Shown: one piece after another, positions 45,060-54,395 of the stretch | How the letters are laid out: each line of letters begins with the position of its first letter | How positions within the stretch are numbered: position 1 is the first letter of the stretch | Assembly: GCA_937891465.1 (NCBI GenBank) | Contig: CALAHF010000204.1 | Coordinates: forward strand, 22,757-86,756 | Source of the DNA: an uncultured Verrucomicrobiales bacterium | GTDB taxonomy: Bacteria > Verrucomicrobiota > Verrucomicrobiia > Verrucomicrobiales > DEV007 | Length of the DNA: 64,000 bases | Direction: 5' to 3' | The notes under the pieces: generated by a model | The model's input: the letters and a program-made list of their open reading frames with translations, nothing else | What the model was told of the DNA's origin: nothing | The model's database searches: none | Translations under genes and position numbers: made by a program

Positions 45060-45974
45060 GTGAATACGAGACTCTTTTTCCTCTTTCTTTTCTGCGTCGG
45101 ACTTTTTGCGCTCCAAATCAACGCAAACGCACAAAATCCGGCGGCTGCACCGGCAACGCTGAAGCCGCAGTTTATCGTTGGCAAAACCTATCATTTTACA
45201 TCGGGGACAGGAATTCGAATGAAACTCGTGGACCAACCCGGAAAAACTTCGGTAATTCAGGTCGAGCAGAAAGCAAAATTGATCGTGAATCGTCGTCCAT
45301 CGGGCGAACCCGGTGTGTTCATTACCGCCAGCACGGAGGGAGTAAAATTCAATCTCACCACAGTAAAAAACAAAATCATATTCGACTCCAGCCAGATCAA
45401 CGCGATGGACACGCCGATTGGTAAACACTTCCAGAGTTCGATGACACGCTGGACTAAGATTGAGGTTTCGCCGGAAGGAAAATTGCTGTCACGGAAGGAT
45501 GGCGGCGGTGGTGGTGCCGCGACTCCTCTCCCAAATCTTCCTGAAATCGGCCCTGAACAACTCCAGCAATTGATCGCCAGTCTGCTTACAAATTTTCCAG
45601 CCGAGCCAGTCGCGCCGGGCAAAGAGTGGGTCCACAAGGGTAAAACAAAGCTTGGTCAATTTGGCGAAATGAATTTCGAAATCTCAAATCGCTACTCCGG
45701 CGATCAGATTGTGGACGGCGCAGCGTTTGCGCTGATTGAGTTTACCGGTTCGATCAAAGGCGATGTCCAAATTCAGGGCGGCGGCCGCGCGAATACCTTG
45801 GGGTTTGAGGGAAATAAAATGTCAGGGCGCTACTTTTTCGATAAAACAGCAGACATCATCCGGGCGAGTGAACAAGTTATTGTGATGAAAATCGAAAATG
45901 AAAAGCTTCCGAAAACCACTATTGAACAGCAAATCACCTTGCGGCTGGATTCCATGGAGGACAACGCGAAGTGA
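45060..45974 (+). CDS. Exported protein, possibly DUF6263-like
   Basis: GTG start; 304 residues with a signal peptide (LFFLFLFCVGLFALQINANA). The body is beta-rich: PQFIVGKTYHFTSGTGIRMK, QAKL-like strands in VEQKAKLIVNRRPSGEPGVF, TAPGKEW-like EPVAPGKEWVHKGKTKLGQF, and a final ISNRYSGDQIVDGAAFALIE, then QQITLRLDSME. The pattern (threshold statement 'xAPGxxW') resembles DUF6263 exported proteins. No enzyme motif is present. Element I begins 11 bases after its stop. Confidence 0.55.
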   Translation: MNTRLFFLFLFCVGLFALQINANAQNPAAAPATLKPQFIVGKTYHFTSGTGIRMKLVDQPGKTSVIQVEQKAKLIVNRRPSGEPGVFITASTEGVKFNLTTVKNKIIFDSSQINAMDTPIGKHFQSSMTRWTKIEVSPEGKLLSRKDGGGGGAATPLPNLPEIGPEQLQQLIASLLTNFPAEPVAPGKEWVHKGKTKLGQFGEMNFEISNRYSGDQIVDGAAFALIEFTGSIKGDVQIQGGGRANTLGFEGNKMSGRYFFDKTADIIRASEQVIVMKIENEKLPKTTIEQQITLRLDSMEDNAK

Positions 45975-45984
45975 TCACTCTTCA

Positions 45985-46027
45985 CGATCGAATCCTATTC
46001 GATCGATGAATCAACCCTGTTGGATCG
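45985..46027. repeat. 43-bp palindromic element, copy I
   Basis: Arms CGATCGAATCCTAT and ACCCTGTTGGATCG around TCGATCGATGAATCA. It starts 11 bases after the TGA at 45972. A poor second copy may follow after 11 bases (from 46039), but it is too worn to call. Confidence 0.85.
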
Positions 46028-46118
46028 AAACAGCATTCCGATCAGACACTATCTAAACGTGAAATGCGCCATGTCGTCAGGCTTGAATGTCGGACCAAAA
46101 TTTCATTTCATCGGGGAA

Positions 46119-47534
46119 ATGAAATCACTTTTTGCGTTTCTACTCGCTGTCGTCTTCACCTTAACCGTTCGCGCTGATTTTCAGGTGGGTGTTGCGGCGG
46201 AAGATGTCACTCCCAAAATTTGGCCGGTGCATCTGATCGGAAGTTTTTCCCCACGCCTCGCGGAGTCTGCGAATGATCCACTGATGGCGCGGGCGATGGT
46301 TTTTTCTGATGGTGTAACCACGGTCGCAATTTGTGTGGTTGATAATTGTTTGATTGATCGAGCGCTGTTGGATCAAGCGAAAGAGATCGTTCAAAAACAA
46401 GTCGGTATCCCGATTGAGAAACAGCTGGTTTCAGCAACCCACACTCATTCAGCTCCTCCTGGACGAGTCGGCATCGATTTGACTGACGAAGATGCCGCGT
46501 ATCAAAAGCTACTGGTTGAAGGTATTGCGGCCGCGATCACGAAAGCTAATGCAGGGCTTCAGCCTGCGTCGGTTGGATTTGGTCGGGGAGATCTTCCGGA
46601 CGAAGTAAACAACCGGCGCTGGTTTTTGAAAGAAGGTGCCATGCCGGTAAACCCGTTCGGCGATCCGAATGACAAAGTGAAAATGAACCCACCGCGCGGG
46701 CCCCTATTGGACAAGCCGGCTGGGCCAACCGATCCCGAAATCTGTGTGTTGTCGTTTCACGATGCCAAAGATAAGCCACTGGGATTACTGGCAAATTACT
46801 CGTTGCACTACGTCGGGGCAACGCCTTCGGGACAGGTCTCAGGGGATTACTTTGGTGAATTCGCACGGCTCATGAAAATTCGTTTCACGAATGAAAACCC
46901 AAATTTCCTGGCTGCAATGAGCAACGGAACCAGCGGAGATATCAACAACATCCGTTTCGCAAATCCCCGTCCACGTCGGGATACGTTTGAGCAAATCCGA
47001 ACCGTTGCCGGAAAAGCGGCAGACGTGGTTTGGAAAGCTCATAAAGACATCGAAGCCCACGCAGGGGGCGATCAGGTGAAAGTGAAAATGGTGGAGCGAC
47101 TGTTGAAATTGAATCGTCGTAAGCCAACTGACGAGCAGGTTGAACGGGCTCAGGAAATCGTTGAAATGTCAGAGGAAGACATCAAAAAACTGCCGCGATT
47201 GGCGGTGAATTATGCAAAGCGGACGTTGTCTTTTATCGAACGCCCCGGGACCTACGAAGTGAAATTGCAGGCGATTAGGATCGGCGAAGACATTGCCATT
47301 CTATCGCTTCCGTTCGAAACGATTGTTGAAATCGGGCTCGACTTGAAAAAGAAAAGTCCCTTCAAGAATACGTTCATCATCGAACTCGCCAATGGTGAAA
47401 CCGGTTACTTGCCGACGCCTGAGCAGCACAAGCTCGGCGGTTACGAGACGTGGCTGACAACAAACCGCGTCCAGAAAGACGCTTCAGTGATCATCACGAA
47501 ACAATTTTTGGAAATGCTGGACGAGTTGAAGTGA
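46119..47534 (+). CDS. Exported neutral/alkaline ceramidase-like protein
   Basis: I chose ATG 46119 (MKSLFAFLLAVVFTLTVRAD), a clean signal peptide preceded by a GGGG stretch; 471 residues. The family pattern is FQVGVAAEDVTPKIWPVHLI near the start, a zinc site in VSATHTHSAPPGRVG, LANYSLHYVGATPSGQVSGD, AAMSNGTSGDINNIRF and IRIGEDIAILSLPFETIVEI. This is the N-terminal catalytic domain of neutral/alkaline non-lysosomal ceramidases. Many bacterial members of this length are of unknown substrate, so amide hydrolysis is plausible but ceramide is not assured. It converges on the DUF1501 gene, with 9 bp between the two ends. Confidence 0.8.
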   Translation: MKSLFAFLLAVVFTLTVRADFQVGVAAEDVTPKIWPVHLIGSFSPRLAESANDPLMARAMVFSDGVTTVAICVVDNCLIDRALLDQAKEIVQKQVGIPIEKQLVSATHTHSAPPGRVGIDLTDEDAAYQKLLVEGIAAAITKANAGLQPASVGFGRGDLPDEVNNRRWFLKEGAMPVNPFGDPNDKVKMNPPRGPLLDKPAGPTDPEICVLSFHDAKDKPLGLLANYSLHYVGATPSGQVSGDYFGEFARLMKIRFTNENPNFLAAMSNGTSGDINNIRFANPRPRRDTFEQIRTVAGKAADVVWKAHKDIEAHAGGDQVKVKMVERLLKLNRRKPTDEQVERAQEIVEMSEEDIKKLPRLAVNYAKRTLSFIERPGTYEVKLQAIRIGEDIAILSLPFETIVEIGLDLKKKSPFKNTFIIELANGETGYLPTPEQHKLGGYETWLTTNRVQKDASVIITKQFLEMLDELK

Positions 47535-47543
47535 TTATTTGAA

Positions 47544-48968
47544 TCACGCTCCCTTAACCAGTTTCGAATTCACATGTCCTTCGTTTAAATCAATTCGCTC
47601 GGGACGGCCTTTGTGCATGTAGACGACGTCCGTGTGATCCATGCCGAGCAAGCTCATCGTGGTCGCGTGGATGTCGTGAACGTGCATTCTGTCTTCCACC
47701 GCAAACAGGCCGAGTTCGTCCGTTGAACCAATGATCTGTCCGCCTTTCACGCCGCCACCGGCCATCCACATGGTGAAGCCAGTCGGGTTATGATCACGGC
47801 CGTCGCCTTTTTCGGACATCGGAGTGCGGCCAAATTCACCTCCCCAAATGATGAGCGTTTCGTCGAGAAGGCCGCGTTGTTTTAAATCCTGAATCAAGCC
47901 GGTAATCGGAATATCGACGTTGTTGCAGAGCCGAGAATGGTTGGTCTCCATCTTCGAGTGACTGTCCCATTTACTGCCAGCCCCGTGATAAAGCTGAATG
48001 AAACGCACGCCCCGTTCGACAAGACGACGCGCCATGAGACACTGACGTCCGTAAGTTTCCGTTTCTTTATCACCCAGACCGTAGAGGTCTTTGATGTGCT
48101 GGGGTTCGCTTTCTAAATCGATCGCTTCAGGAGCTTCTGCCTGCATTTTAAAAGCCATCTCATAGCTGCGAATCCGCGCGTCGAGGTCGGTATTTGATTC
48201 GCGGCCGCCGATGTGCTTTTGGTTCAATTGGTTCAAAAAGTCGAGTTTCCCTTTCTGCCTTGCATCAGTGACGTTTTTGGGATTGCTCAGGTTTGAAATC
48301 GGTTCATTACCGGATTCAAAAAGAACACCTTGATGAATGGCAGGCATGAATCCAGATCCCCAACAACGCGTGCCGTTTACGACCATTGAATTTGTATCTT
48401 TGATGACGACAAATCCCGGGAGGCTTTCGTTTTCTGTTCCAAGCCCATAAGAAATCCATGAACCGAGCGAGGGACGTCCACCGAAAACCGAACCGGTATT
48501 CATTTGGCAAACTCCGCCGGCATGGTTGATCCCGTCAGAAACGCAGGAGCGGATTACGCACATTTCGTCAGCGATTTTGGAATGATTCGGTAACCAATCC
48601 GAAATCCAGAGGCCGCTTTCCCCGTGCTGTGCCCATTTGCGTTTGGATTCCAGAAGCGCAGAATTCACTTCGCCCATCGCGGTAACGGGACGCTCAAACG
48701 AGTCCGGCAATGATTGACCGGCGAGTTTGTTGAGCAGCGGCTTGGGATCAAAAAGGTCGAGGTGAGAAGGCCCGCCTTCCATAAAAAGGAAGATCACGTT
48801 TTTTGCCTTACCAAGCTGATGCGGAATTTTCGACGCCACCGGATTTGGTGCAGCACTGATAAAGTTTTCACCCGAAAGCGCGGAAAGCGCAACTGCTCCG
48901 AACCCAGCTCCGGCTTTAGAGAGAAATTCGCGTCGCGACGAGGGCAGATCAATATTATTGCAGGCCAT
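47544..48968 (-). CDS. DUF1501 protein, Tat-exported (partner of a DUF1553 protein)
   Basis: 474 residues. The N-terminus has a twin-arginine signal (SSRREFLSKAGAGFGAVALS). Typical features are VIFLFMEGGPSHLDLFDPKP, SGLWISDWLPNHSKIADEMC, NTGSVFGGRPSLGSWISYGL, LIIWGGEFGRTPMSEKGDGR and DHNPTGFTMWMAGGGVKGGQ. This subtype of the alkaline-phosphatase-like DUF1501 family lies almost always next to a DUF1549/DUF1553 gene, as here, 30 bp upstream. The pair is often called into use in planctomycete-type polysaccharide or sulfate use, on indirect grounds. It is the last gene of the sigma-FecR-DUF1553-DUF1501 unit. Confidence 0.92.
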   Translation of the reverse strand: MACNNIDLPSSRREFLSKAGAGFGAVALSALSGENFISAAPNPVASKIPHQLGKAKNVIFLFMEGGPSHLDLFDPKPLLNKLAGQSLPDSFERPVTAMGEVNSALLESKRKWAQHGESGLWISDWLPNHSKIADEMCVIRSCVSDGINHAGGVCQMNTGSVFGGRPSLGSWISYGLGTENESLPGFVVIKDTNSMVVNGTRCWGSGFMPAIHQGVLFESGNEPISNLSNPKNVTDARQKGKLDFLNQLNQKHIGGRESNTDLDARIRSYEMAFKMQAEAPEAIDLESEPQHIKDLYGLGDKETETYGRQCLMARRLVERGVRFIQLYHGAGSKWDSHSKMETNHSRLCNNVDIPITGLIQDLKQRGLLDETLIIWGGEFGRTPMSEKGDGRDHNPTGFTMWMAGGGVKGGQIIGSTDELGLFAVEDRMHVHDIHATTMSLLGMDHTDVVYMHKGRPERIDLNEGHVNSKLVKGA

Positions 48969-48998
48969 GATGGGAGTGCTCTTTTGAAATATCAGGTT

Positions 48999-51900
48999 TC
49001 AATGCAGGTATAAAAATTCGTTTGAAGTCAGTAAGGCGTGGCAAAAATCGGTCACAGCTCCAAGCAGTTTAGGATTCTTTGCGACGGTTTTTCCATCTGC
49101 TCCCGCACGAAACCAAGCGGTGTTGGGCGCAGGTTGCTCGCCGTTTTTACCTGAGAAATCGAAATCGAGAACGCGTTTTACATCTTTGGCCGAGCCACTG
49201 CTGATGAGCAGTTTATCTTCAGTCAACGCACCTTCACTGATGACAAGCCGAGCTAGTTGGCCGTCCCACCAGTGATTGTTTTGTTCGCGCCCACCGATGA
49301 AAGACCGGACCGCGCCGGCATCCAAACCGCCGACGATTTGATGAGGGACCACCGCTTTTTGCAGGGGCGCTTTCGGGTCGTCGAGTTCCCTCATGTAAAA
49401 CGTAACCATCCCTTTGGTTTCGTCATCGTCGCTGGGAATTGCAGAAACCGAGGCAGCGATGTAAGTCGGTTTGTTGGTCGGAAATCGGAGGTCACTCGCG
49501 ACAACTTCGTAAATCAGATTGTTCTGAAAATCATTGCCGATGAATTGCATGATGAAATTGCGCGGCTGGTAAGCTGATTTCGCGCTGGTGGCACCAAACG
49601 TCCAACCTGCCCGTTCCTTCGAACCATTCCATTTTCCCACCAGCGTATTGACGTTGGCGTCGGCGTGAATCGCATCGAGATTAGCGATGGCTTCGATCGT
49701 GAATTCTTCGGTGGGCAACGTGAACTTGGAAAAATCCAGCTTCGCAAATTTGCTGTCCGGCTGAAGCCACAACGCGTTTTCGCCCAGCTGAAGATCGCCG
49801 CTGACTTTCCCGAATTTTTGTTTGATGGGTCGCAAGCCTGTTTCGCTGGGAAACTTTGTGTCAGCAGTTGCTGCCGTGCTCGAAACCAATTCGGATTGTG
49901 ATTTTATAAAAGCCAATGCCCCATCGATTTCAACCTGGCTTGCCGATCGGCCGTAGGCAATTTCGTAGGCTTTAGCGACAGACGCCGCGTCCATTTTGGG
50001 TTTTCCAGCGAGAACGCGGGTGGCAAATGCCTTGGCCCGAACCATCGCCCATTCGCCATTAACCAGCATGAGTGACTGGGTTGGCGTGGTCGTTGGAATT
50101 CGATTCGGGGTGGAACCAAAACCAGAAGGTGAGTCAAAACCGGCCATCATTTCATCAGGGCTGTTGCGCCGTTTTTTTACAAAAACCGATCGACTCGCGG
50201 TCTTTCCGTCAATTGAAGCACCTCCTTCACGATCTTTCATTTCCCCCGATGCCGCCAGCATCGCATCGCGAACTTCCTCGGCCTGGAGCCGTTGCGGTGA
50301 AAAGCGCCACAGTAATTTGTTAAAAGGATCAGCAGTTGATTCATCGGTGGTTGGTTCGCGACGAGCCGTTTGTTGATAGGTCTCGCTCGTCATGATGAGT
50401 CGGTGCAGCGGCTTCATTTTCCAACCGCCTTCGAGAAAGCGCGATGTCAGCCAATCAAGCAATTCCGGGTGACTCGGTTCCTGACCCAGCATCCCAAAGT
50501 CATTCGGCGTCTGCACAATTCCGCGACCAAAATGCCGCTGCCAAATGCGATTCACAATCACCCGCGTTGAGAACGGATTTTTCTCGTCAGCAATCCAATT
50601 CGCCAGTGCGGTGCGTCGACCCGTTGTATTTTTTGTCGGCGTGATTTTGGGAGCCGGTTGTCCTAACAATGTCAAAAACGCCGGTTCAATCGCTACTTCG
50701 CCTTTGCTTTTTTTCATCAGTGTGTCGGATGTCTTTGCGCCGACATCAGTCGTAATGAACCCCAATGGAAGCGGCTTTGGTTTCAATTCAGCAAACGCGG
50801 CCAGCTCTGTGGTAAGTTTTTTGTATTTTTCCAAAAGCTCCGGCGATTTGACCCACCGCTTTTCGTAATTTTCTCCCGCTTGCTTTTTGTCGACCTGACG
50901 TTGCACCAACTGTGTGATCTGCTCTTCGTAGGCCGTCCGTTTTTCTGCAGGGGTATTGTAAATTTTCTGCACATCAGCAGGAAATTGTTTTACGACTCCG
51001 GCGATATTATTTTTGATCGTGTCTGCCGTCATCTTGTCTAATTCTACGCGAATGGCTGCAGTCGCGGCTTCCCACCCTGCTTGCTTTTTTTCAAAGTCAG
51101 CGTGCTCCGTCGGAGTTCCGATGGGTTCATGCTCCGGCCACCAGGATGAACTCAAAAACGCCCGCATCGCGAAATGATCTTTTTGTAAAATGGGATCAAA
51201 CTTGTGGTCGTGGCATTGGGCGCAGCCGATCCCGAGCCCCAGAAACGCCTCCGAGGTCACGTTCGTCATCTCCGTCATAATCAGGTCCCATTGCATCTTG
51301 GCGTTGCGCTGATTCCACTCATACACACCCAGTCGCAAGAAGGCCGTCGCGATCAATTTTTCAGGATCATTCGCCGCAAATTCATCCGCCGCCAACTGCT
51401 CCCGAACAAATTCGTCGTAGGGCTTATCAGCATTGAGCGATTGGATCACGTAGTCGCGATACCGCCATACACCGGAACGGAAATCATCCGCGCGGTAGCC
51501 ATCACTTTCTGCAAAACGAACCACATCCAACCAGTGCGACGCCCAGCGTTCACCGTAGCGCGGGGATGCCAAAAGCTCATCAATCAGCTTCGGCCAGGCA
51601 TCAGAAGATTCGTTTTTTACAAAAGCCGCCACCTGCTCAGGTGTGGGCGGCAACCCGTGAAGATCAAAATACGCCCGTCGCACCAATTCGTCTTTCGAGG
51701 CCTTTGGAGCTGGTTGCAAATTCTTGGTGTTCAGTTTTTGAAAAACAAAGGCATCGATCGCATTCCCCGCCTTTTTCTTAGCAGAAGACGGATCACCAAA
51801 AATCGAATACTCAACCGTCGGGACTTTTGGATCAACCACCGGCTGCACGGCCCACCATTGATGATCGTCTTCAGTAAATCCGTTTTCGTCGACTTTTCCA

Positions 51901-52349
51901 CCTGCTGCCACATCGGTCGATGGCCACGGTGCACCTTGTGCGATCCATTTTTCCAGCACTGCGATTTTCTCAGGCGAAAGCGCGTCGGCCCCTTTTGGAG
52001 GCATGGAATAATCTTCATCCAGGCGCTTCACCATTTCGATGACGAGTGACTCCTCTGGCTTTCCGGAAACAAAAAGGGGCTCTTCTGATTCACCTCCCTT
52101 GTTGATGAAATCGATATGATCCAATCGCAATCCGCCCTTTTGTTTTTCCTCGCCGTGACACGAGAAACACGAGTCTGACAGCAGGGGACGAACTTCGTTT
52201 TCAAAGAACTTCAGATCTGCTTTTTCGTCGGCAAAAGAAACGCCCCAAAGAAGTGACACCAGAGCGAAAAACGAAGCAATAGGGTGCGTTCGATGAACAG
52301 ACCCTGTTGGTTCGTGAAATTTGTTTTCAGGGAAAAAAGTCATCTTCAA
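48999..52349 (-). CDS. PSCyt1-DUF1549-DUF1553 cytochrome protein with LamG-like domain
   Basis: 1116 residues. The N-terminus includes HEPTGSVHRTHPIAS (residues 12-26), coded by element J, just before the signal core FFALVSLLWGVSFA. Then come a planctomycete cytochrome C domain with SCFSCHGEEKQKGG (heme motif CFSCH near 61), the DUF1549 domain with a second CAQCH motif near 378 (GIGCAQCHDHKFDPI), the DUF1553 domain (ALANWIADEKNPFSTRVIVN, WQRHFGRGIVQTPNDFGMLG), and a LamG/concanavalin-like domain at about 880-1060 (FTIEAIANLDAIHADANVNT). It is exported and may bind heme and carbohydrate. No other ATG precedes the signal core, so translation of the element is likely. Confidence 0.88.
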   Translation of the reverse strand: MKMTFFPENKFHEPTGSVHRTHPIASFFALVSLLWGVSFADEKADLKFFENEVRPLLSDSCFSCHGEEKQKGGLRLDHIDFINKGGESEEPLFVSGKPEESLVIEMVKRLDEDYSMPPKGADALSPEKIAVLEKWIAQGAPWPSTDVAAGGKVDENGFTEDDHQWWAVQPVVDPKVPTVEYSIFGDPSSAKKKAGNAIDAFVFQKLNTKNLQPAPKASKDELVRRAYFDLHGLPPTPEQVAAFVKNESSDAWPKLIDELLASPRYGERWASHWLDVVRFAESDGYRADDFRSGVWRYRDYVIQSLNADKPYDEFVREQLAADEFAANDPEKLIATAFLRLGVYEWNQRNAKMQWDLIMTEMTNVTSEAFLGLGIGCAQCHDHKFDPILQKDHFAMRAFLSSSWWPEHEPIGTPTEHADFEKKQAGWEAATAAIRVELDKMTADTIKNNIAGVVKQFPADVQKIYNTPAEKRTAYEEQITQLVQRQVDKKQAGENYEKRWVKSPELLEKYKKLTTELAAFAELKPKPLPLGFITTDVGAKTSDTLMKKSKGEVAIEPAFLTLLGQPAPKITPTKNTTGRRTALANWIADEKNPFSTRVIVNRIWQRHFGRGIVQTPNDFGMLGQEPSHPELLDWLTSRFLEGGWKMKPLHRLIMTSETYQQTARREPTTDESTADPFNKLLWRFSPQRLQAEEVRDAMLAASGEMKDREGGASIDGKTASRSVFVKKRRNSPDEMMAGFDSPSGFGSTPNRIPTTTPTQSLMLVNGEWAMVRAKAFATRVLAGKPKMDAASVAKAYEIAYGRSASQVEIDGALAFIKSQSELVSSTAATADTKFPSETGLRPIKQKFGKVSGDLQLGENALWLQPDSKFAKLDFSKFTLPTEEFTIEAIANLDAIHADANVNTLVGKWNGSKERAGWTFGATSAKSAYQPRNFIMQFIGNDFQNNLIYEVVASDLRFPTNKPTYIAASVSAIPSDDDETKGMVTFYMRELDDPKAPLQKAVVPHQIVGGLDAGAVRSFIGGREQNNHWWDGQLARLVISEGALTEDKLLISSGSAKDVKRVLDFDFSGKNGEQPAPNTAWFRAGADGKTVAKNPKLLGAVTDFCHALLTSNEFLYLH
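52272..52314. repeat. 43-bp palindromic element, copy J, inside a coding sequence
   Basis: Arms CGAAGCAATAGGGT and ACCCTGTTGGTTCG. It is translated in the minus-strand gene at 48999-52349 in the same phase as copy B. The bases beyond its end match copy B for several more positions (see findings). Confidence 0.92.
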
Positions 52350-52358
52350 ATTTTTACG

Positions 52359-53750
52359 TCACTTCAATTTAAGGCTCAGCGTGGGTGGCTTTGCGTCGGG
52401 GTGTTCTTTGGTGGCGAAAGCGTGGACGAGTCCAGAGGTGTTGTGTTCACTTGTGATACGAACGATCAGAAACGTCACGAGTCCATTTGCGTCATTACGC
52501 AGAAATTCGGAAAGCTCCGGCGATGAAATTTGGATTTGAGTAGCAGCAGAGGCGCCGCGAAGAACTTGAAATGTGCCGACTTGTTGGGTGATTTTATTCA
52601 AAACGCTGCCGTCTTCCATCGCTGGGGCATTTTCCCAAACGACGAGGTCCTCTTGCCAGCGATCCACCGAATCATCCGTCACGGCATAAACCGCGAATTT
52701 CGAATTAGGAACCATTGTCGAAAATCCAAACCCGCTCGGTTCAACGTCTAAAAGGAACTCAGCATCTGATATCTGCGTCCGATCCACATTCTGGAGGTCG
52801 ATCGTCAGAATGCCGCGCCGCTCATTATTCGCTCCTTGTTCAAGGTCGGTGTGTTTCACCATCATCAACGGTTCCGCGCCCATGCTGGAATCCGTTCCCC
52901 GTCGCATGAAGGAATCTTTGCCTGCACCAACGGCGGTCGATACGTTCAGCCAGCCGTTTCTCGCCCGAACCGCATGAGCTGCCGGTGATCGTTCGATCTC
53001 CCGGTTCATCGTGGCTCGCTCCGCGCCGTTCAAAAATCCGTGGCCTTCCCGAATCAACTTCGCGGTTTCCTCGCCGTTCTTTCTCACTTCAACTTCACCT
53101 TCAAAAACCATCATGTGCGATCCGCCGAACTGATTTGCGGTCAGCCCAAATCGGGTTCCTAAATCAATCACCTCCAGATCCGGCGCATCAATCGTGAAAC
53201 CGTGAGCGGATTCCGGAACGTCCGCAACGACTGATCCTTCAACCAAGCGACAGCGCATTGCTGAGGTCACCTCAAGCGTTGCGGGGGCTTCCAACGTCAC
53301 CGTCGCGCCTGAATCAAATTTCAAGGTCGCCATTCCTTCGACTAAATCCAGCGTTCCTGCGGGAAGTCGCGAGCCTTCGGCCGTCGGCAATTCGGAACCG
53401 GCCCAGCGACAACCTTCCGCTTGTTCGAGCGTGGCGACGGCCTTGATTTTCGGACCGCTTTTTTGTTCAACAAAAATCCACGTCAGTCCAGTGGCGACAA
53501 TTGCAGCTGCTGCCGCCGCGATTCCCGCAGAAAACCAACGTTTCGGCGTTGAAACTACAACGGGATCATCCATTTCTAAAAGCCGCACCAGGTCGTCGCT
53601 TGAAGCCATTAATTGCCCATGAAGCGAGGATTTTTCGACATAGGCAGTCATCAAATCCGCATCCGCCAAAGCATCACGTTGGAATTGCTCCAACTCTGCA
53701 TCGGAAAGCTGGCCTTCGATGGCCTGATCGATTCTGTCGTCGTTATTCAT
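52359..53750 (-). CDS. FecR-like membrane regulator with DNRLRE-like C-terminus
   Basis: 463 residues. A cytoplasmic N-terminal part (RIDQAIEGQLSDAELEQFQR) is followed by a membrane helix (FSAGIAAAAAAIVATGLTWI, about 73-92). The FecR domain follows (ATLKFDSGATVTLEAPATLE, VIDLGTRFGLTANQFGGS, MVFEGEVEVRKNGEETAKLI). The C-terminal region from about 290 (TIDLQNVDRTQISDAEFLLD, FLIVRITSEHNTSGLVHAFA) looks like a CBM96/DNRLRE-type domain, which binds carbohydrates in related proteins. Its start overlaps the sigma gene end by 8 bp. It probably holds or releases that sigma factor in response to an outer-layer signal. Confidence 0.82.
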   Translation of the reverse strand: MNNDDRIDQAIEGQLSDAELEQFQRDALADADLMTAYVEKSSLHGQLMASSDDLVRLLEMDDPVVVSTPKRWFSAGIAAAAAAIVATGLTWIFVEQKSGPKIKAVATLEQAEGCRWAGSELPTAEGSRLPAGTLDLVEGMATLKFDSGATVTLEAPATLEVTSAMRCRLVEGSVVADVPESAHGFTIDAPDLEVIDLGTRFGLTANQFGGSHMMVFEGEVEVRKNGEETAKLIREGHGFLNGAERATMNREIERSPAAHAVRARNGWLNVSTAVGAGKDSFMRRGTDSSMGAEPLMMVKHTDLEQGANNERRGILTIDLQNVDRTQISDAEFLLDVEPSGFGFSTMVPNSKFAVYAVTDDSVDRWQEDLVVWENAPAMEDGSVLNKITQQVGTFQVLRGASAATQIQISSPELSEFLRNDANGLVTFLIVRITSEHNTSGLVHAFATKEHPDAKPPTLSLKLK

Positions 53751-54276
53751 GATTCAGTACTCCGATTTCGCGTTCCAAACATTCCGCTAACATTTTCCGA
53801 ATCCGACTGAGAAGACGATACGCAGCGCTTTCCGTTCGGTCGGCGCGCTCTGCGATTTCAGCGACCTCGCAGTCTTCGTAGTAGCGCCAGACAATTGCCT
53901 GCCGATGCGGTTTCGAGAGTTTTCGGAGACAATTCTGAAGCGCCTCGCCACGAACATCGAGTTCGTCACCGCGGCGATCAATCTCAGCCGCAACGGCTTC
54001 GATAAATTCCTGATTTACAGGAGAAGTTGCGCGCGTCTTTTCTTTTCGGCGGTAGTTCAAAATCAAACCCAGCGCGATTTTTTTGCCCCACGCTTTAAAA
54101 TTCGTTCCCTGCTCGAAATCCGAAAATTTCCGCCACATCACGATTTTGGCCTCCTGAAGGATGTCCTCGGCATCTTCGCGTCGATTTACCAAAGAATGCA
54201 CATAAGCGGTCACATCTCGCTCGTATTGAGCCAGTAACCGTAAATAGGCTTCAGTCTGTACCGTGGGGATCTCCAT
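53743..54276 (-). CDS. RNA polymerase sigma factor, ECF type (Rhodopirellula/Verrucomicrobium family)
   Basis: 177 residues. Region 2 is YVHSLVNRREDAEDILQEAK and FSDFEQGTNFKAWGKKIALG, then LILNYRRKEKTRA; region 4 is CLRKLSKPHRQAIVWRYYED and EVAEIAERADRTESAAYRLL, then SRIRKMLAECLER. The wording of both regions fits the Rhodopirellula/Verrucomicrobium sigma family that sits with FecR genes. It heads the unit sigma-FecR-DUF1553-DUF1501 and faces away from the selenoprotein gene, with about 120 bp between the two starts. Confidence 0.88.
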   Translation of the reverse strand: MEIPTVQTEAYLRLLAQYERDVTAYVHSLVNRREDAEDILQEAKIVMWRKFSDFEQGTNFKAWGKKIALGLILNYRRKEKTRATSPVNQEFIEAVAAEIDRRGDELDVRGEALQNCLRKLSKPHRQAIVWRYYEDCEVAEIAERADRTESAAYRLLSRIRKMLAECLEREIGVLNHE

Positions 54277-54395
54277 TCAATACTAGCTTAAGGTTGTCAC
54301 CGGAATTTTTTGGACATCTTTTTTTCAGATTCTTTTCGGTGAGCGAATCGTAGAGGTGTTTCGAAACTATTTTGAACCAGAGGGTTTATTCCGTC

